Assembly (NCBI GenBank): GCA_030295235.1
Contig: AP026123.1
Location: 2,232,001-2,296,000 of the forward strand
Length of the DNA stretch: 64,000 nucleotides
Origin: Fistulifera solaris
Lineage: Eukaryota; Bacillariophyta; Bacillariophyceae; Naviculales; Stauroneidaceae
Direction of reading: 5' to 3'
Positions 31,643 to 42,615 of the stretch are shown piece by piece. The translations under genes were made by a program, and so were the position numbers. Under the pieces are notes generated by a model, which did no database searches, had not been told where the DNA came from, and was given only the letters and a program-made list of their open reading frames with translations. Numbering within the stretch: position 1 is the first letter of the stretch; every line of letters begins with the position of its first letter.

Positions 31643-32982
31643 TTACGCTGCTAGCTTTCTGTAAGTAGTTCTACGGACAGCAGCCAAGACATCTTCGACT
31701 TGCGGAAGCGACGCATTCTCTAGGTCAACCGCATAGGGCATAGGGACATCTGCTCCGGTGACACGCTCCATAGGTGCATCCAGATAGTTGAAGGCATCCG
31801 TTTCCATCAGAATAGCAGCAATTTCCGAACAAATTCCGCACTGAGGCCATCCTTGTTCGACGCATACTACACGGCCAGTTTTCTTTGCGGATGCAATTAT
31901 AGTCTTGCGGTCGAGCGGACGAAGCGAGCGAAGGTTGATCACTTCAGCAGATATACCTTCTCCCTTCAATGCTTCGGCAGCTTCAAGACACAGGCCCACA
32001 GTCTTAGAAAATGAGATTAGAGTCACATCCGAGCCAGCAATTTCAATCTTGGCTTGTCCGATCGGAATTACAAAATCCTTGGACATTGCCTCTTCCGACA
32101 TGGGGAACGACACACCATACATGAGTTCATGCTCCAAAACCACCACTGGATTAGGGTCGCGAATTGCAGCTTTCATTAAACCCTTTGCATCTTCCGATGA
32201 GTAGGGGCTGACCACTTTCAAGCCAGGCACACTGCTGTACCAAGCCCCAAAGCACTGCGAATGCTGAGCAGCAGTACCCGCTGAGAATCCATTGGGTCCG
32301 CGGAACACAATCGGGCAAGCTAAATCGCCCGCACTCATGTAGTACTGTTTCGCAGCCGAGTTGATGACTTGATCCATCGCCTGCATAGAAAAGTTCATGG
32401 TCATAAACTCGACGATGGGGCGCAAGTCTTTGTAAGCCGCGCCGATGGCTAGACCCGTAAAACCCATTTCCGTGATGGGAGTATCAATGACACGCTTATC
32501 GCCGTACTTTTCATAAAGGCCTTTTGTCACCTTGTAGGCTCCTTGGTATTGCGCCACTTCTTCTCCGAGAATAAAGACGCTTTCGTCCCGTTCCATTTCC
32601 TCATCGATGGCCGCATTGATTGCCTCTCGAACCGCCACTTGCGTGGCGGCAGCAAACGAACGAGTTGATTTTGCAAGAGCAGAGGACTAAAAAGAGAAAA
32701 AGTATGAGCGATAAGCTTTGCTGTACAAAGACACGTTGTGAAAAAGTATCTCGACTTTGTTGAATATCGATTGAGGAAGCGTTTAAGCGGTTTGCCCTGA
32801 GCAAGCTTTAAATATATAATATAGATCGACGGTAAATCAAACAAGCCGTTTCTTTTCGATGCCTCGTGTGCATCTCTGATCAGCACAGTAACGCTGCGGT
32901 ATCCTTTCCTTCGCTTTTACTACGACCCTTTCCTTACCTTGCCTACTCGAACAAACGAGTGTCTGGAAAAATTGGACAGCAT
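31643..32982 (-). CDS. PDHB: Pyruvate dehydrogenase E1 component, beta subunit, mitochondrial (two exons)
   Basis: The E1-beta subunit pairs with E1-alpha to decarboxylate pyruvate with thiamine diphosphate. Exon 2 (32686-31643) encodes [50 protein letters not shown] and [16 protein letters not shown], all characteristic. Exon 1 (32982-32938) gives [15 protein letters not shown]. It is joined in phase 0 across a 251-bp intron (GTAAGG..TTTTTAG), producing a basic, Ser-rich mitochondrial presequence ending [10 protein letters not shown]. The product is 362 residues, the normal length. The exon 1 assignment is my inference from splice sites and presequence quality. Confidence 0.92.
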
Positions 32983-33797
32983 TATCGGATGAATAGCACT
33001 AGCAGGATTGAAAAACCACTTTATTATCCTCTGAGAAGATAGATAAACCGCCGAATATAAGAATGTGATACGAGTTTCTTATTATTCATTCTCGAATTCT
33101 CGACCTATTGGCGTCCTTCGGATCCGCGGTGTCCGCCGCAACACGTTTTTGTCGTTGCGCTTGGAATATTTGGAATAAGTAAAGATCGTCTTGCCGTCGG
33201 TCGTGGGAAAATCTGGTAAGTCTATGAAAAAATTCTAAGTCTCATAAAAAAAATAGAGTTCTAACGCATCAATTTTATTTGTCTAGCTATTAACAATGTT
33301 CTGATAAAAATTGTCGGAGATTTGAACCATACTTCGTCGGAAAGCCCTTACTGCGTTCAAAGTTTGCAAAGCAAGGTCAACCTAATAAACAACCTGTCGA
33401 ATGAAAAGACTAGGTGTCAGTATGAAACAAACAACGAATTCGGCGAATAGTATATCAGAAAAGCTCGACACATCCATCCGATTCGGTCTCTTTCGCCATC
33501 TTATAGAAAGTCCGCGAATGTAGTTAAAAATTTGAGATCGTCATTTGGATGATAACGGAAGATTGGGAAGAGTCGCCTCCAGTGGTCAATGCAAATGAAG
33601 CATCCCTCAGATAGGTTTTATTGTACACTTTTACGTCGAATCAGCATGGCGTATTGCCTCTGACCGCCCGACGGAGCCATCATCACAGGGATTCGACGCA
33701 TTTACCACGGCGACAACATTGCTTACATTCAAACAAGCATGCAATATCACTTACGTACCATCTCCAAATATGGTTCATGGCACACCACTAAAGGATT
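32983..33797. other. Intergenic, nothing recognised
   Basis: About 815 bp between the PDH gene start and the Misato gene end. AT-rich; no ORF, repeat or RNA gene could be supported. Confidence 0.4.
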
Positions 33798-35930
33798 CTA
33801 GAAACTGTGCACAAGTCTAGGTGATAGTCCGCTGCCTTTTGGCGGAAAGTAGGCATCTCGTAGATCAAGACAGGCCGCTAACGCGTCTTCGCAGTCTTCT
33901 CTTTCGGGCAGCGCACCTAGCTCCACATCACGGTTGTAGTAGCCACGAAAGCGAGACGATAACCCGTCTTTCAATTCATTTGCTGTCAAATTGAGGTGAG
34001 CATATCGACGTGTTGTGTTCCCAAGTAGAGCCAAGACTGTCGGATTGCGAGGGGATGAAGTTGACGAGCGAGATGACCAAATGTGTTGCCAGTAGGAGCC
34101 CGCACCGTAGCCACCGTTTGTAAGATTACCAAGACTCTGTTGGATAACAGTCGCTGCTGACTGTTGAGTTGAGAAACGTGGCCCAGTGCCCTCCAAGAGA
34201 CAAGTGAGATATCTTGTTAGTGAAATCGGCTCACCCGGCTTTTGCTTTGTTCGTTGAGAAACGTCCCACGATGGTCGCAGCGCACCGAATGAAGCAAAGT
34301 GATGATGAAGCGATCGCTCATCATCAACGGTGGAGGGGGACAAGGAGCTCAATATTCCTCCGTGATTGGTTGACTGTGTCCACATCCCAGGCAATTCGAA
34401 GGATTCGTTTCTATTAGAAATCTTCTGACCACTACGCATTCGCGCATCACGTTCGATACTTGTGCCCGATAATAATAGAGACTCGAGAGATGTTGAAAGG
34501 TAAGTTGAGGGTAGGAGTGTGTCCAACTCAAGAATTATATGCTGGGAAGAGGGGCGAAGCTGATGAAGGTATTCTCGAAAAGAAAGTGAACTTGATGTTC
34601 CATAAGAATTACCACCTGCAAAGCTTCCGCTATAATAGCTAGAATTCATTCCGATCAATGGAAGATCAGAATTGTGACGGAGGCGATAAGGCAAAGTAAC
34701 AGATTCGAGAGAGGCCGCGAGCCAAGCGGTCTGATCGAACCTGCTAAACGACGTCTCACTTTGCATAGGAAGCCGCAATGGCAAGACCACTTGAGCAAGT
34801 TCACGGTACTGCTGCGTCGCTAGCCCCCTTTCAACTTGACCACGGACCCTGTGAATATTCCTGTTTTTCCAAGAAACGGCCTTTTCTTCGGAAAACTGCT
34901 CCTCTTCCGCCTGATGACCAGGATCGTGGTTAGCGTTTTCTTCGATCGATATCACCATTCGCTGAGCCATAGGACATTCATCTTGTAACTCTTGCAACAT
35001 AGCTACAGTCAATCCTGATGCCCAGCCGTAGGGGGCGGGCGTTGCGTTTGCTGGGGCACGGGCCATCGAGGCCGAAGAAGATGTCATGATAACAACACCT
35101 TGACACGCGTCGCAGTCTTCTAAGGTCCTGCGTATTCGCTCATGCAACTCATCGTCTCTCCATTTATTGTTCATTCCAGCCAATCCATTCTGGTAGGTTT
35201 CCCAATCGGCCGCTACCGTTGAATCTTGGGGGAGAGGCAGGCATGATCTAGGATCGTAAGGTGGCATAAGGTAGTCAACCCAGGCAATCGGTTCTCGCTG
35301 TCTTTGTTCTTCCTTTGCTGAGGTATCAGAAAAAACCTTCGCCTCCTCTGGATTGCTACGAGTTTGAAGAGCAGCTGACCAGTGTTCTTCCATTTCCGCT
35401 TGCAATGGCTGGAATGTAGAATCATACCATTCTTGTTGCTGTCGTCTTTCTTGACGTTGCCTTGCACGCGCAGCTTCTTCTTCATCGACAGATTCTTCCT
35501 CTTCTTCGTCCCAATTGACGTGTCTCCCACTAGAACTATACTTGCTTGGCTCTTCCGAATATCTTGCTCGAGCTTTGTATCGAGAATGAGGAGCGTACGC
35601 GAGTGTAGCGGCCGTCTGAAAAAAATGTGAAAAGGAATCGGTCTCCGGCTGGTTCGACCACTCCGATTCAACGGTCTCTACCGTTCCACTCCAGACCAGA
35701 CTATCCGCTGATTCAGTGGCAAACCGTTGTTGTTGTCGTACAAAGGCCGAAGGCCGATCAATGAAAATTGCTCGCGGCACGTAGTACTGCTGAAACGTAC
35801 TGTGCGTCACTTGTGCCTCACAAGTATCGGACGTAGCCGCCAGACCTTGCAAATTGTACCAGTGTGCGGCGACTTCGCAGGCGGTAGACCCGACGGAAAT
35901 ATGGATCATCTCACGGTGGCTGCGCGACAT
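33798..35930 (-). CDS. Misato/DML1-like tubulin-related protein
   Basis: Misato/DML1 proteins have an N-terminal tubulin/FtsZ-like segment and act in mitochondrial distribution and mitosis in animals and yeast. The N-terminus REMIHISVGSTACEVAAHWYN fits the family's opening beta strand and helix. YYVPRAIFIDRP matches the conserved P-R-x-x-x-D stretch. CDACQGVVIMTSSS corresponds to the tubulin-like nucleotide region, and GWASGLTVAMLQEL follows it. I chose the ATG at 35930 (MSRSHREMIHI), giving about 710 residues. Acidic and Gln/Arg-rich insertions (WDEEEEESVDEEEAARARQ) make it longer than animal homologues. No break seen. Confidence 0.78.
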   Translation of the reverse strand: MSRSHREMIHISVGSTACEVAAHWYNLQGLAATSDTCEAQVTHSTFQQYYVPRAIFIDRPSAFVRQQQRFATESADSLVWSGTVETVESEWSNQPETDSFSHFFQTAATLAYAPHSRYKARARYSEEPSKYSSSGRHVNWDEEEEESVDEEEAARARQRQERRQQQEWYDSTFQPLQAEMEEHWSAALQTRSNPEEAKVFSDTSAKEEQRQREPIAWVDYLMPPYDPRSCLPLPQDSTVAADWETYQNGLAGMNNKWRDDELHERIRRTLEDCDACQGVVIMTSSSASMARAPANATPAPYGWASGLTVAMLQELQDECPMAQRMVISIEENANHDPGHQAEEEQFSEEKAVSWKNRNIHRVRGQVERGLATQQYRELAQVVLPLRLPMQSETSFSRFDQTAWLAASLESVTLPYRLRHNSDLPLIGMNSSYYSGSFAGGNSYGTSSSLSFREYLHQLRPSSQHIILELDTLLPSTYLSTSLESLLLSGTSIERDARMRSGQKISNRNESFELPGMWTQSTNHGGILSSLSPSTVDDERSLHHHFASFGALRPSWDVSQRTKQKPGEPISLTRYLTCLLEGTGPRFSTQQSAATVIQQSLGNLTNGGYGAGSYWQHIWSSRSSTSSPRNPTVLALLGNTTRRYAHLNLTANELKDGLSSRFRGYYNRDVELGALPEREDCEDALAACLDLRDAYFPPKGSGLSPRLVHSF

Positions 35931-36393
35931 TTTGTTTCTGATTTGTTTACCACTTTCACCATTACTTTTCTTGCTTACATAATTCACCGAACTCACGCAC
36001 GCATCCTTGAGACAAGTAACAACGTAATGCTTTCCTTTTTTATTTTAAAATATGAAAATACAAGCAAAAGATCAGCAACTGTCATGAAAAGGTACGGTAC
36101 CATAGGATCTTGATGAATGATTATTGCGATGTTTTTGCGTTGCTTCTTGTTTGCGGCGGCGCAGCGCAAAAGAGCGCTCCCGGCCGACGGACTGACACAC
36201 CGATCATGGTAACATTATTTACAGCGTTCCCATTTGGCTATGTAGGCTGGACAGTCAACACAAATTTTTAACCATTTCCAAAAACCGTAAAAAGCGAAAA
36301 GTCGCTGTTACGTTTAAAGGATCCTTGATTCAACAAAGCTTTTCAATCAAGAGGCTTTGGAGTTTACCAGGATATGGTAAATGTCCTGGTATG
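35931..36393. other. Intergenic, nothing recognised
   Basis: Upstream of the Misato gene and downstream of the mitochondrial carrier gene. No feature supported. Confidence 0.4.
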
Positions 36394-37264
36394 TTATAAA
36401 GTTAAATCAAGTCCAGCATCACGCCCTCCTCGTAGCATCCATAGCACCATTTCGTACGCACTAAAGCGACTACTTGACACTAGAAAAGCTCGAGCGATGC
36501 TGGGAGAAACGCCCGAGAAGAGTCCTCTCACCCCTTTTCGTCTAATCAAGTCTCGAAAAACGTCCATCGCTCTCAAAGGCTTGCCTAGATCACTTCTCCC
36601 TTGCACTCCGGCTCGTACACAATCCAATGGGAAGCTTACTGTCCACGCAATTGCCCCAGAAAACCCTCCGGCGACGGGAATCGCCCATGTACTCGTGTCG
36701 CCACTCGCTCGACTCATCAGTTCCTGTCGAAGGCCTTCGTACACAAAAAAAATAAGTTTGCAGAAATGTCATTTCGCGAAGTGTATTGATGCCATGCCCC
36801 GAGTATATCACACCGACACCGTGTTGTCGTGTGAGTTGCATAACGCAGTCCCTGGTCCCTCGAAATCGATGCGCTGTGTCAACTTGCAATTGCGTCTTTA
36901 ATAAATTTTCGACCGTTGATACGGTTGCCGAAAAGGGCCCACATGTAGCTCCAGCCCAGCCGTTCCTCCAATCCCAGCCTCTTTGAGCTTGATATCTTTC
37001 TTGAAAGTACGAGTAGGCTGTGAAGGTGAATGTATTCAAGATGGTTAGCGAAATCAGAGGAGGGATGACGCCTTTGTACATTTTCAGTATGCCTTCTGTT
37101 TGTAAAATAGAGCGACCAGTCGACAGTATGCCGCTCCTGTGATGCTGCTGACTCGTTTGCATTCGTGTCTTGATCAGATCTAGTGGAAAACCGATCAAAG
37201 TGCCCAAAATACCGGCCGCCAAGCCCCCCAAAGCTTCTTCCGTCATTCGAGAAGACATCATCAT
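36394..37264 (-). CDS. Mitochondrial carrier family protein (one frameshift)
   Basis: SLC25 carriers have three repeats of two membrane helices, each with a Px[DE]xx[KR] signature. Repeat 1 has GFPLDLIKTRMQ, repeat 2 a degenerate STVENLLKTQLQ, and repeat 3 SFPLDCVRAGVQG. The frame changes at an eight-base A/T homopolymer (36745-36752). Removing one base joins the EMTF...FF part to VYEGLRQELMSRASG and gives about 290 residues, the family norm. The pattern is closest to the carnitine/acylcarnitine and ornithine groups, but the substrate cannot be fixed from motifs. Confidence 0.82.
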
Positions 37265-37839
37265 TATTATTTGCAGCGGCAATTTTCCGATTGTCTAGCC
37301 GTACGAACAATCTGACTGGATGAGATACAGATGGATAAGCAAGGGCACAACGTATTATCAATCAGTAGCGACGCTCGGGCACTCCTATTACTTATTTGTT
37401 GACGATGTATAATTCTTTTTTAAAAAAAAATAAAAATAAAAAAAAACCTTAGCGTTTTTTTTGGTTTTGTTTCATTGGGGGTATCCTACTTTACTCGTGA
37501 CTGACGTGGCTTATCGCGCGATCGCAGATTTCATGACGTTTTTTAGAAAATCAAACAAAACGTTTGCGAGAGAAAGCGTGTGGATGCAGCAATTGAATTG
37601 GAAGTACCCAAACCGCAAACTTTTACAATGTTGAGGAGACAGAGTGAGGCAGTTTGCTCTAGTTTTTCCGCGTAGTAGGTAGGCGGTTTATAGACATTTT
37701 CTGAATTGTGACTCGAGCCTGTGGTTCAATCCCGGACAAGGCGGGGACTAAATCCTAATGTTGGTTAGAAATAAAGTTGAAGAGATTTGAAACTATCATA
37801 GGTTACTTATACTGTTGCCGATCCCTTTATGTGCGCGCC
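37265..37839. other. Intergenic with poly-A tracts
   Basis: Contains A/T-rich tracts near 37420-37450. A GGTTCAATCC box near 37722 looked tRNA-like but has no matching tRNA body. Confidence 0.4.
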
Positions 37840-39226
37840 TTACCAGACCCAGCAAAATCCGTACTTACAATTTTGCTTACAGCATTCAGACGACTGTTGA
37901 CACTTCGAGAAATTGGCCTTGCACTGAGAAGGTGGCTGGACGGGTGCTGTTACCGGAGCTGCTACAGGGGCTGGAACTGGTGCGGCCACGGGAGCCGTTT
38001 TGGTGGATCCAATATTTCGCGTGCTCAAAAGACGGTTGGGTGTGCCGGGGCCCGAGTCGTTAATCATTCCACTGATCGCATCCGCTTGCATAGCATTCCA
38101 GACTTGGTATGCCGACCAGGTCGGGTTGGCTTCCAAATACAAAGCAGCGACTCCGGCAACATGAGGGGTTGCCATGCTCGTTCCCGACATAAGGCCGACG
38201 CGACTGCCGGGCAACGTAGATTCGATGGCTTCCCCCGGAGCAAAGATATCGACGCAAGAACCGTAATTCGAAAAACCACTTCGGATGTCGTTGCGGTTTG
38301 AAGACGCGACAGTCACTACACCTTTAGCCGAAGCAGGAGAACTCCAGCAGGCGTTGCTATTACTATTTCCCGCGGCCACGGCGAAAAAAACTCCCGCGTT
38401 GACGATGTTTTCAACGATGTTGTTCAACGCCCGGCTGTATGCACCTCCAAGAGACATGTTGGCAACCATCGGTTGACTCGGATTGTTCTTTTTCTGCTGG
38501 TAGACGTAATCAAGGCCTGACAGAAGACCTGATGTGCTTCCTCTTCCATCTGGACCCATGACGCGCACAGCCACAAGATCCACGTCCTTCGCCACACCAT
38601 ACTTGGATCCTCCAATCGTTCCAGCTACGTGAGTTCCATGCCCTTGCTCATCAATACAACTGCTATAAGCCGTGTACCCACACGAGGGGCTTCGCAAATC
38701 GCCATGGGGGTCAATACCAGTGTCAATCACAAACGCCTTCACGCCTTTTCCAGTATACTGATACGTGTAGCTGTTATCAAGCGGAAGAGAAGCATCATCC
38801 AAGCGGTCTAGTCCCCATGTCGGATAGACCTGTTCCATATGGGTATCAATGATTTGGTCCTGTGAAGCAGCGATGAGATCGGTATCGTTGTGTGCCTGGA
38901 CGAATACTTACAACTTCGTGACTTACCTCTTCAACAAACACCACATCAGGGTCCTCCAGCAAGTCAGAAAGCTGACGTTCTGATACTTTTCCTAGTGATA
39001 CACCGTGAAACGTTTCTTCTTCATAGGTAAAGTTGACCTCGCAGTTCGGTAACTGCGTCTTTAGCGCGGAAACTTTGCTTTTCACATCGACACTCTCATG
39101 GAGCACGACGATGTACTGCTCATCAATGCGGTTTTCGGCCAGTGTCCTTTCCAACTTTCGATGACGCAAAGATGCGGAAGCCACGGATTGGGCTCCAAGG
39201 AGTAGAAGTAAGGCAGCTTTCATCAT
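37840..39226 (-). CDS. Secreted subtilisin-like serine protease, proteinase K type (two exons)
   Basis: An S8 family endopeptidase. Exon 1 (39226-38927) has a signal peptide (MMKAALLLLLGAQSVASAS) and an I9 inhibitor propeptide (QYIVVLHESVDVKSKVSALK...FHGVSLGKVSERQLSDLLED). A 67-bp intron (38860-38926, GTAAGT..CACAG) joins FVEE to DQIIDTHMEQ in phase 0. Exon 2 (38859-37840) carries the triad: Asp in AFVIDTGID, His in GHGTHVAGT, Ser in SGTSMATPHVAG, plus the oxyanion Asn in AVAAGNSNSN. A PVAAPV-type linker then leads to a C-terminal Cys-rich module of six cysteines (CKANFSKCQQSSECCKQNC plus one more), like a knottin or carbohydrate-binding tail. Extracellular role is inferred. Confidence 0.9.
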
Positions 39227-40481
39227 AATTGCAACAATTGAAAATTTATGAGACGATTTGCTTGCATTGGAAGAATGACATTTGACCTTTCCCGACAAAA
39301 TTAGATCTTGGGAAGAAGTTGCGGGTCTAGTCTTCTTCGCCTCCGATCATTGAGGCGATCTTAGTTTTCTCGGCGGCATGAAGTTGTGGTGACATTGTTT
39401 GAGTAGAAATCTCAATCCGTGTTTCCTTCGTTTCGGTCATGCGAACGACGTAATCCGGTCCATTCAAGGGTTCTCATGGGTTTGGGGCGATCCAATCACG
39501 TGAAACCTTTTGATTCTCGACTGCCAAGCAGGGTTGATAGAAGATGCATCCATTCCGGTCCTCGTTTCTATTCGATTGGTTCGGCTATTACGGACAAAGC
39601 AATCCTCGATGGTGCTTGTACCTAATAAGGACCGCCAACTGCTTATTGTTGTGTGTGACTCCGCTCCCGACATTAGTGGAAAGCCACGGGTTCGCTTAAA
39701 GTGGGGACAGCGAAACGGCATTTCAAAGAACAGTGCGCACATGTGCTGTAACAAATTTGGCGGAGCGGTCAAATTATTTTCCTCTTTCAACCCAGGAAAA
39801 TGTATTCTGATTAGTTAGCGGGTCCATTGCGGCTCGGGATCATGAATTTCCTTCTATCGGTTTCCGAAGCAGCCAAAGTGTCTTTTCAGTGAAAAAGGGA
39901 CGTCTGCAGCGGCATTGAAACGCAATTGTCATTTCTGACAGCGTCGCACACAAGCTCGCTCTTTGAGCTCATAGATCATTCAAAGCTATCGGCTTGACTG
40001 GCAAGGTCCAGCAGCTCTTTCTTGAAAAAATCATGGCTGAGAATGAACCTGGTCTATGCAGCGTGATAATCATTTCAAACGGGCAACCAGATACAATAAG
40101 AACCGAACCTCTGCCCTTGTTGCGAGCGAAAAAGAGAAAAAAAGCTTGTCGACAAAATTTACTTAAGCTCAAACTCCATCTTAGTGTAAATTATAATGTA
40201 CTACATAAATCTTTTTGACGTTTTGTAAATGTTCAGTTGTTATCATTAAAACATCCTTATCGGTTACTTAGTACTTTACAGAATATAATGAAAGAATAAT
40301 TAGAGGTGAATGCGCGCTCGCATCGAAAAACTCGCCAAACTGAAGTCCGCGCCCGAGCACGGCGATCATCATCACTTTTTCCTCTGCAGTTGTTCCATTC
40401 ATTCGGCTGCCATCGTATTTCTCATTGTGAATACTTCGACCCTTTCTTCGGTTTTCATTGTATACGATTTTAGCTGTTAAG
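39227..40481. other. Intergenic, no supported gene
   Basis: A 1.25-kb divergent spacer between the protease and INCENP genes. Several overlapping ORFs of 65-110 codons occur on both strands near 39420-40220, but none has recognisable domains or better coding features than the others. Confidence 0.45.
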
Positions 40482-42317
40482 ATGCGTGCACGTAACAAAA
40501 ACTCCGATCTCGAAGCTGCCAGCGCTATCATCAATGGATTGCACAGCGAATCCGTTGCGTTTTCTCACCGCCTCGACACGCTCACCATGAACATTTCAAG
40601 TCTTATGAAGAAACGGCTCGAGGTATGTACGATTGTGTCAATAGTATGGCACTCTGTGATCTATTCTAACCTTTTTGCATCCAGGAAAGTAAGCAAAAGA
40701 TCCTCTCCAGCAGCGGAACGAAGCGAGCGCACGCTGGAATGAAACCCTCCGACAGGTCCTCTATCGTTCGCTCTCCGGTCTATAAAAAGCAAAAGGCTAC
40801 CACATCCGCTGAAACGTTGAAGGAGAGTGAAGATTTCGATTCTATGGTTAAAAGAATCAAGGCCATGAGAAAGGCGGAGCTTGTAACTGCTCTTGAAAGC
40901 CGGGGGCTTTGCTCGATCGGAAAGAAAGACGACTTGGTCAACCGGCTTGTCGACGATTATCTGGCACAACAGACGGAACGGAATCAAGCAGAAACGTCAA
41001 ACAACCCGGCTTCTAAGTTTTCTGATGGAAACGATCCAGTGCAACCTGTGATGAATCGCAAGGACAGCATCATGATGACTGATGTCAAAGTTGAGGAGCA
41101 TCCTATGTTGTTCGAAGTCTTGAGCCCAAATGTTAAGAAGCAAGGTATTCCGGAAAAGAAACCTGTGTCTGTTCTAAAGCAAATGTTTGAGTCGAAGGCA
41201 TGCAAAGCAAACTTGAAGCAGACCGCAATGGAAGATGCAAAGGAAAATTCGCCAACCCAACAAGAGAAGGACGTCAAGGAGCCAAAATCACCAATCAGAA
41301 CCTTCAAGGCAGCCATGAACACGGCGCTCTCGGTACTGTCTATAGAAAAGCATCGTGTCATTTCTTCCAGTCCCAAAAGTGCAAATGCTAGTGAATCAGC
41401 AACTCGCCCCCTGTCCCCTAAATTCCAACATTCCACTCAACCTCGAGAGCCTCAGCAAGAAACAATCGGATCACATAGCAAAATACCAGTTGGATACCTA
41501 AGTGCTTCGAAAGTTGGGTCGGTTTCTGGCTTGAATGCTTTCAAAGCATCCAAGACCTCCTACCTGCAGGCCGGACCAGCCAGGATGGCCTTCAACCCTG
41601 AAAAGCAAAAGGAAATGCGAGAGCAGGTACGTGCATCACTACTCAATTTGAATCAGACTTGTCCTTTCTGTCTCTTTCGGTTCTCTCACTTTCACTCCTC
41701 GTTTCTATTTCCAGAGCAAACCGATTTCATCAAAGTCTCTTTATACTCCAACACAATTGCCTACTCTGTCGTCTGCCCCTGATACCGAACACGACATGAA
41801 GCGCAAACAAAAACTGGCCGAGATTCGAGCTGCTGCAGCAGAGAAGACGCTGAAACCCGGTCCAGTCTTGGACGCGTATAAGGCACAGAAGGAACTGGCA
41901 TCGCAGGCACTGGCAAACTCCGCTGTCAAAGTAGTTTCCTCTCAAAAGTCGACTTTCAGATCGCTTCTAGCTTCTCCTGATGCTTCTTGTCAGTATGAGA
42001 TTTCGGACAAGGAGGACACCGATTCCGAGAGTGAATCAGACGACGAGTGCAACAAGAACTCGAAGAAAATTCCGGCGTGGGCAGGGTCTCAGAAACTTCA
42101 AGAAAAGCTGAAAAAGCAATTACAACCTGGTGGTATTGATCCAGATGAGATTTTCGGCGAAGTAGAAACGTGCGACCTGGTAGCCATTTTTGATAACCCA
42201 CGAACACGGTTCAAGAAGCGAACAAGCTCGGGTAACTGGGGAAAAGATCGTGCAACAATGGCTGAGAAACTCGCCTACAAGCGCCGAATGCAATACAGTA
42301 CTGTTACCATCGCCTAA
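40482..42317 (+). CDS. INCENP-like chromosomal passenger protein with SAP domain (three exons)
   Basis: INCENP scaffolds and activates Aurora kinase. Exons are 40482-40622, 40685-41626 and 41715-42317. The introns are 62 and 88 bp (GTATGT..CCAG and GTACGT..CCAG), both phase 0, giving 561 residues. The C-terminal IN-box (about 480-561) reads IPAWAGSQKLQEKLKKQL, DPDEIFGEVETCDLVAIFD and KKRTSSGNWGKD; the TSS motif is the Aurora phosphosite. A SAP DNA-binding motif lies at about 98-140 (MRKAELVTALESRGLCSIGK). The N-terminal helix (residues 1-60) may bind the borealin/survivin equivalent. The middle is low-complexity. No break seen. Confidence 0.88.
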
Positions 42318-42615
42318 CTCTGTTTACGTTAGCTAACAGAAATTTAAATTTTAATTGATTCATTGATTATTTCGTTAGCTGGTACTGTATTCTAGAGAGC
42401 GACGACTAACTAGAAAACGAATAACTTTCAATCACGAATCACGAGTCGTGCCCGGTCTTGCCGTGAACCGCAAAAGTGTCAACTTTTTTCGACGTCGCAA
42501 CGAAAATCCTTTGCGCGGAGAACATGGATGCCGTTGCTTTCATTATGATCCTTTTCATTTTGAATTGCCTTGAAGAGATAGTTATAAATCAGTAAAGCAT
42601 CTTTGTAAATATAGC

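Noticed and set aside
37700-37760. tRNA-like GGTTCAATCC box
   Set aside because: The flanking T stem does not pair and no D or anticodon arm or acceptor stem could be found upstream.
39420-40220. Small ORFs between the protease and INCENP genes
   Set aside because: Several frames are open, none longer than about 110 codons, and no motif favours one.
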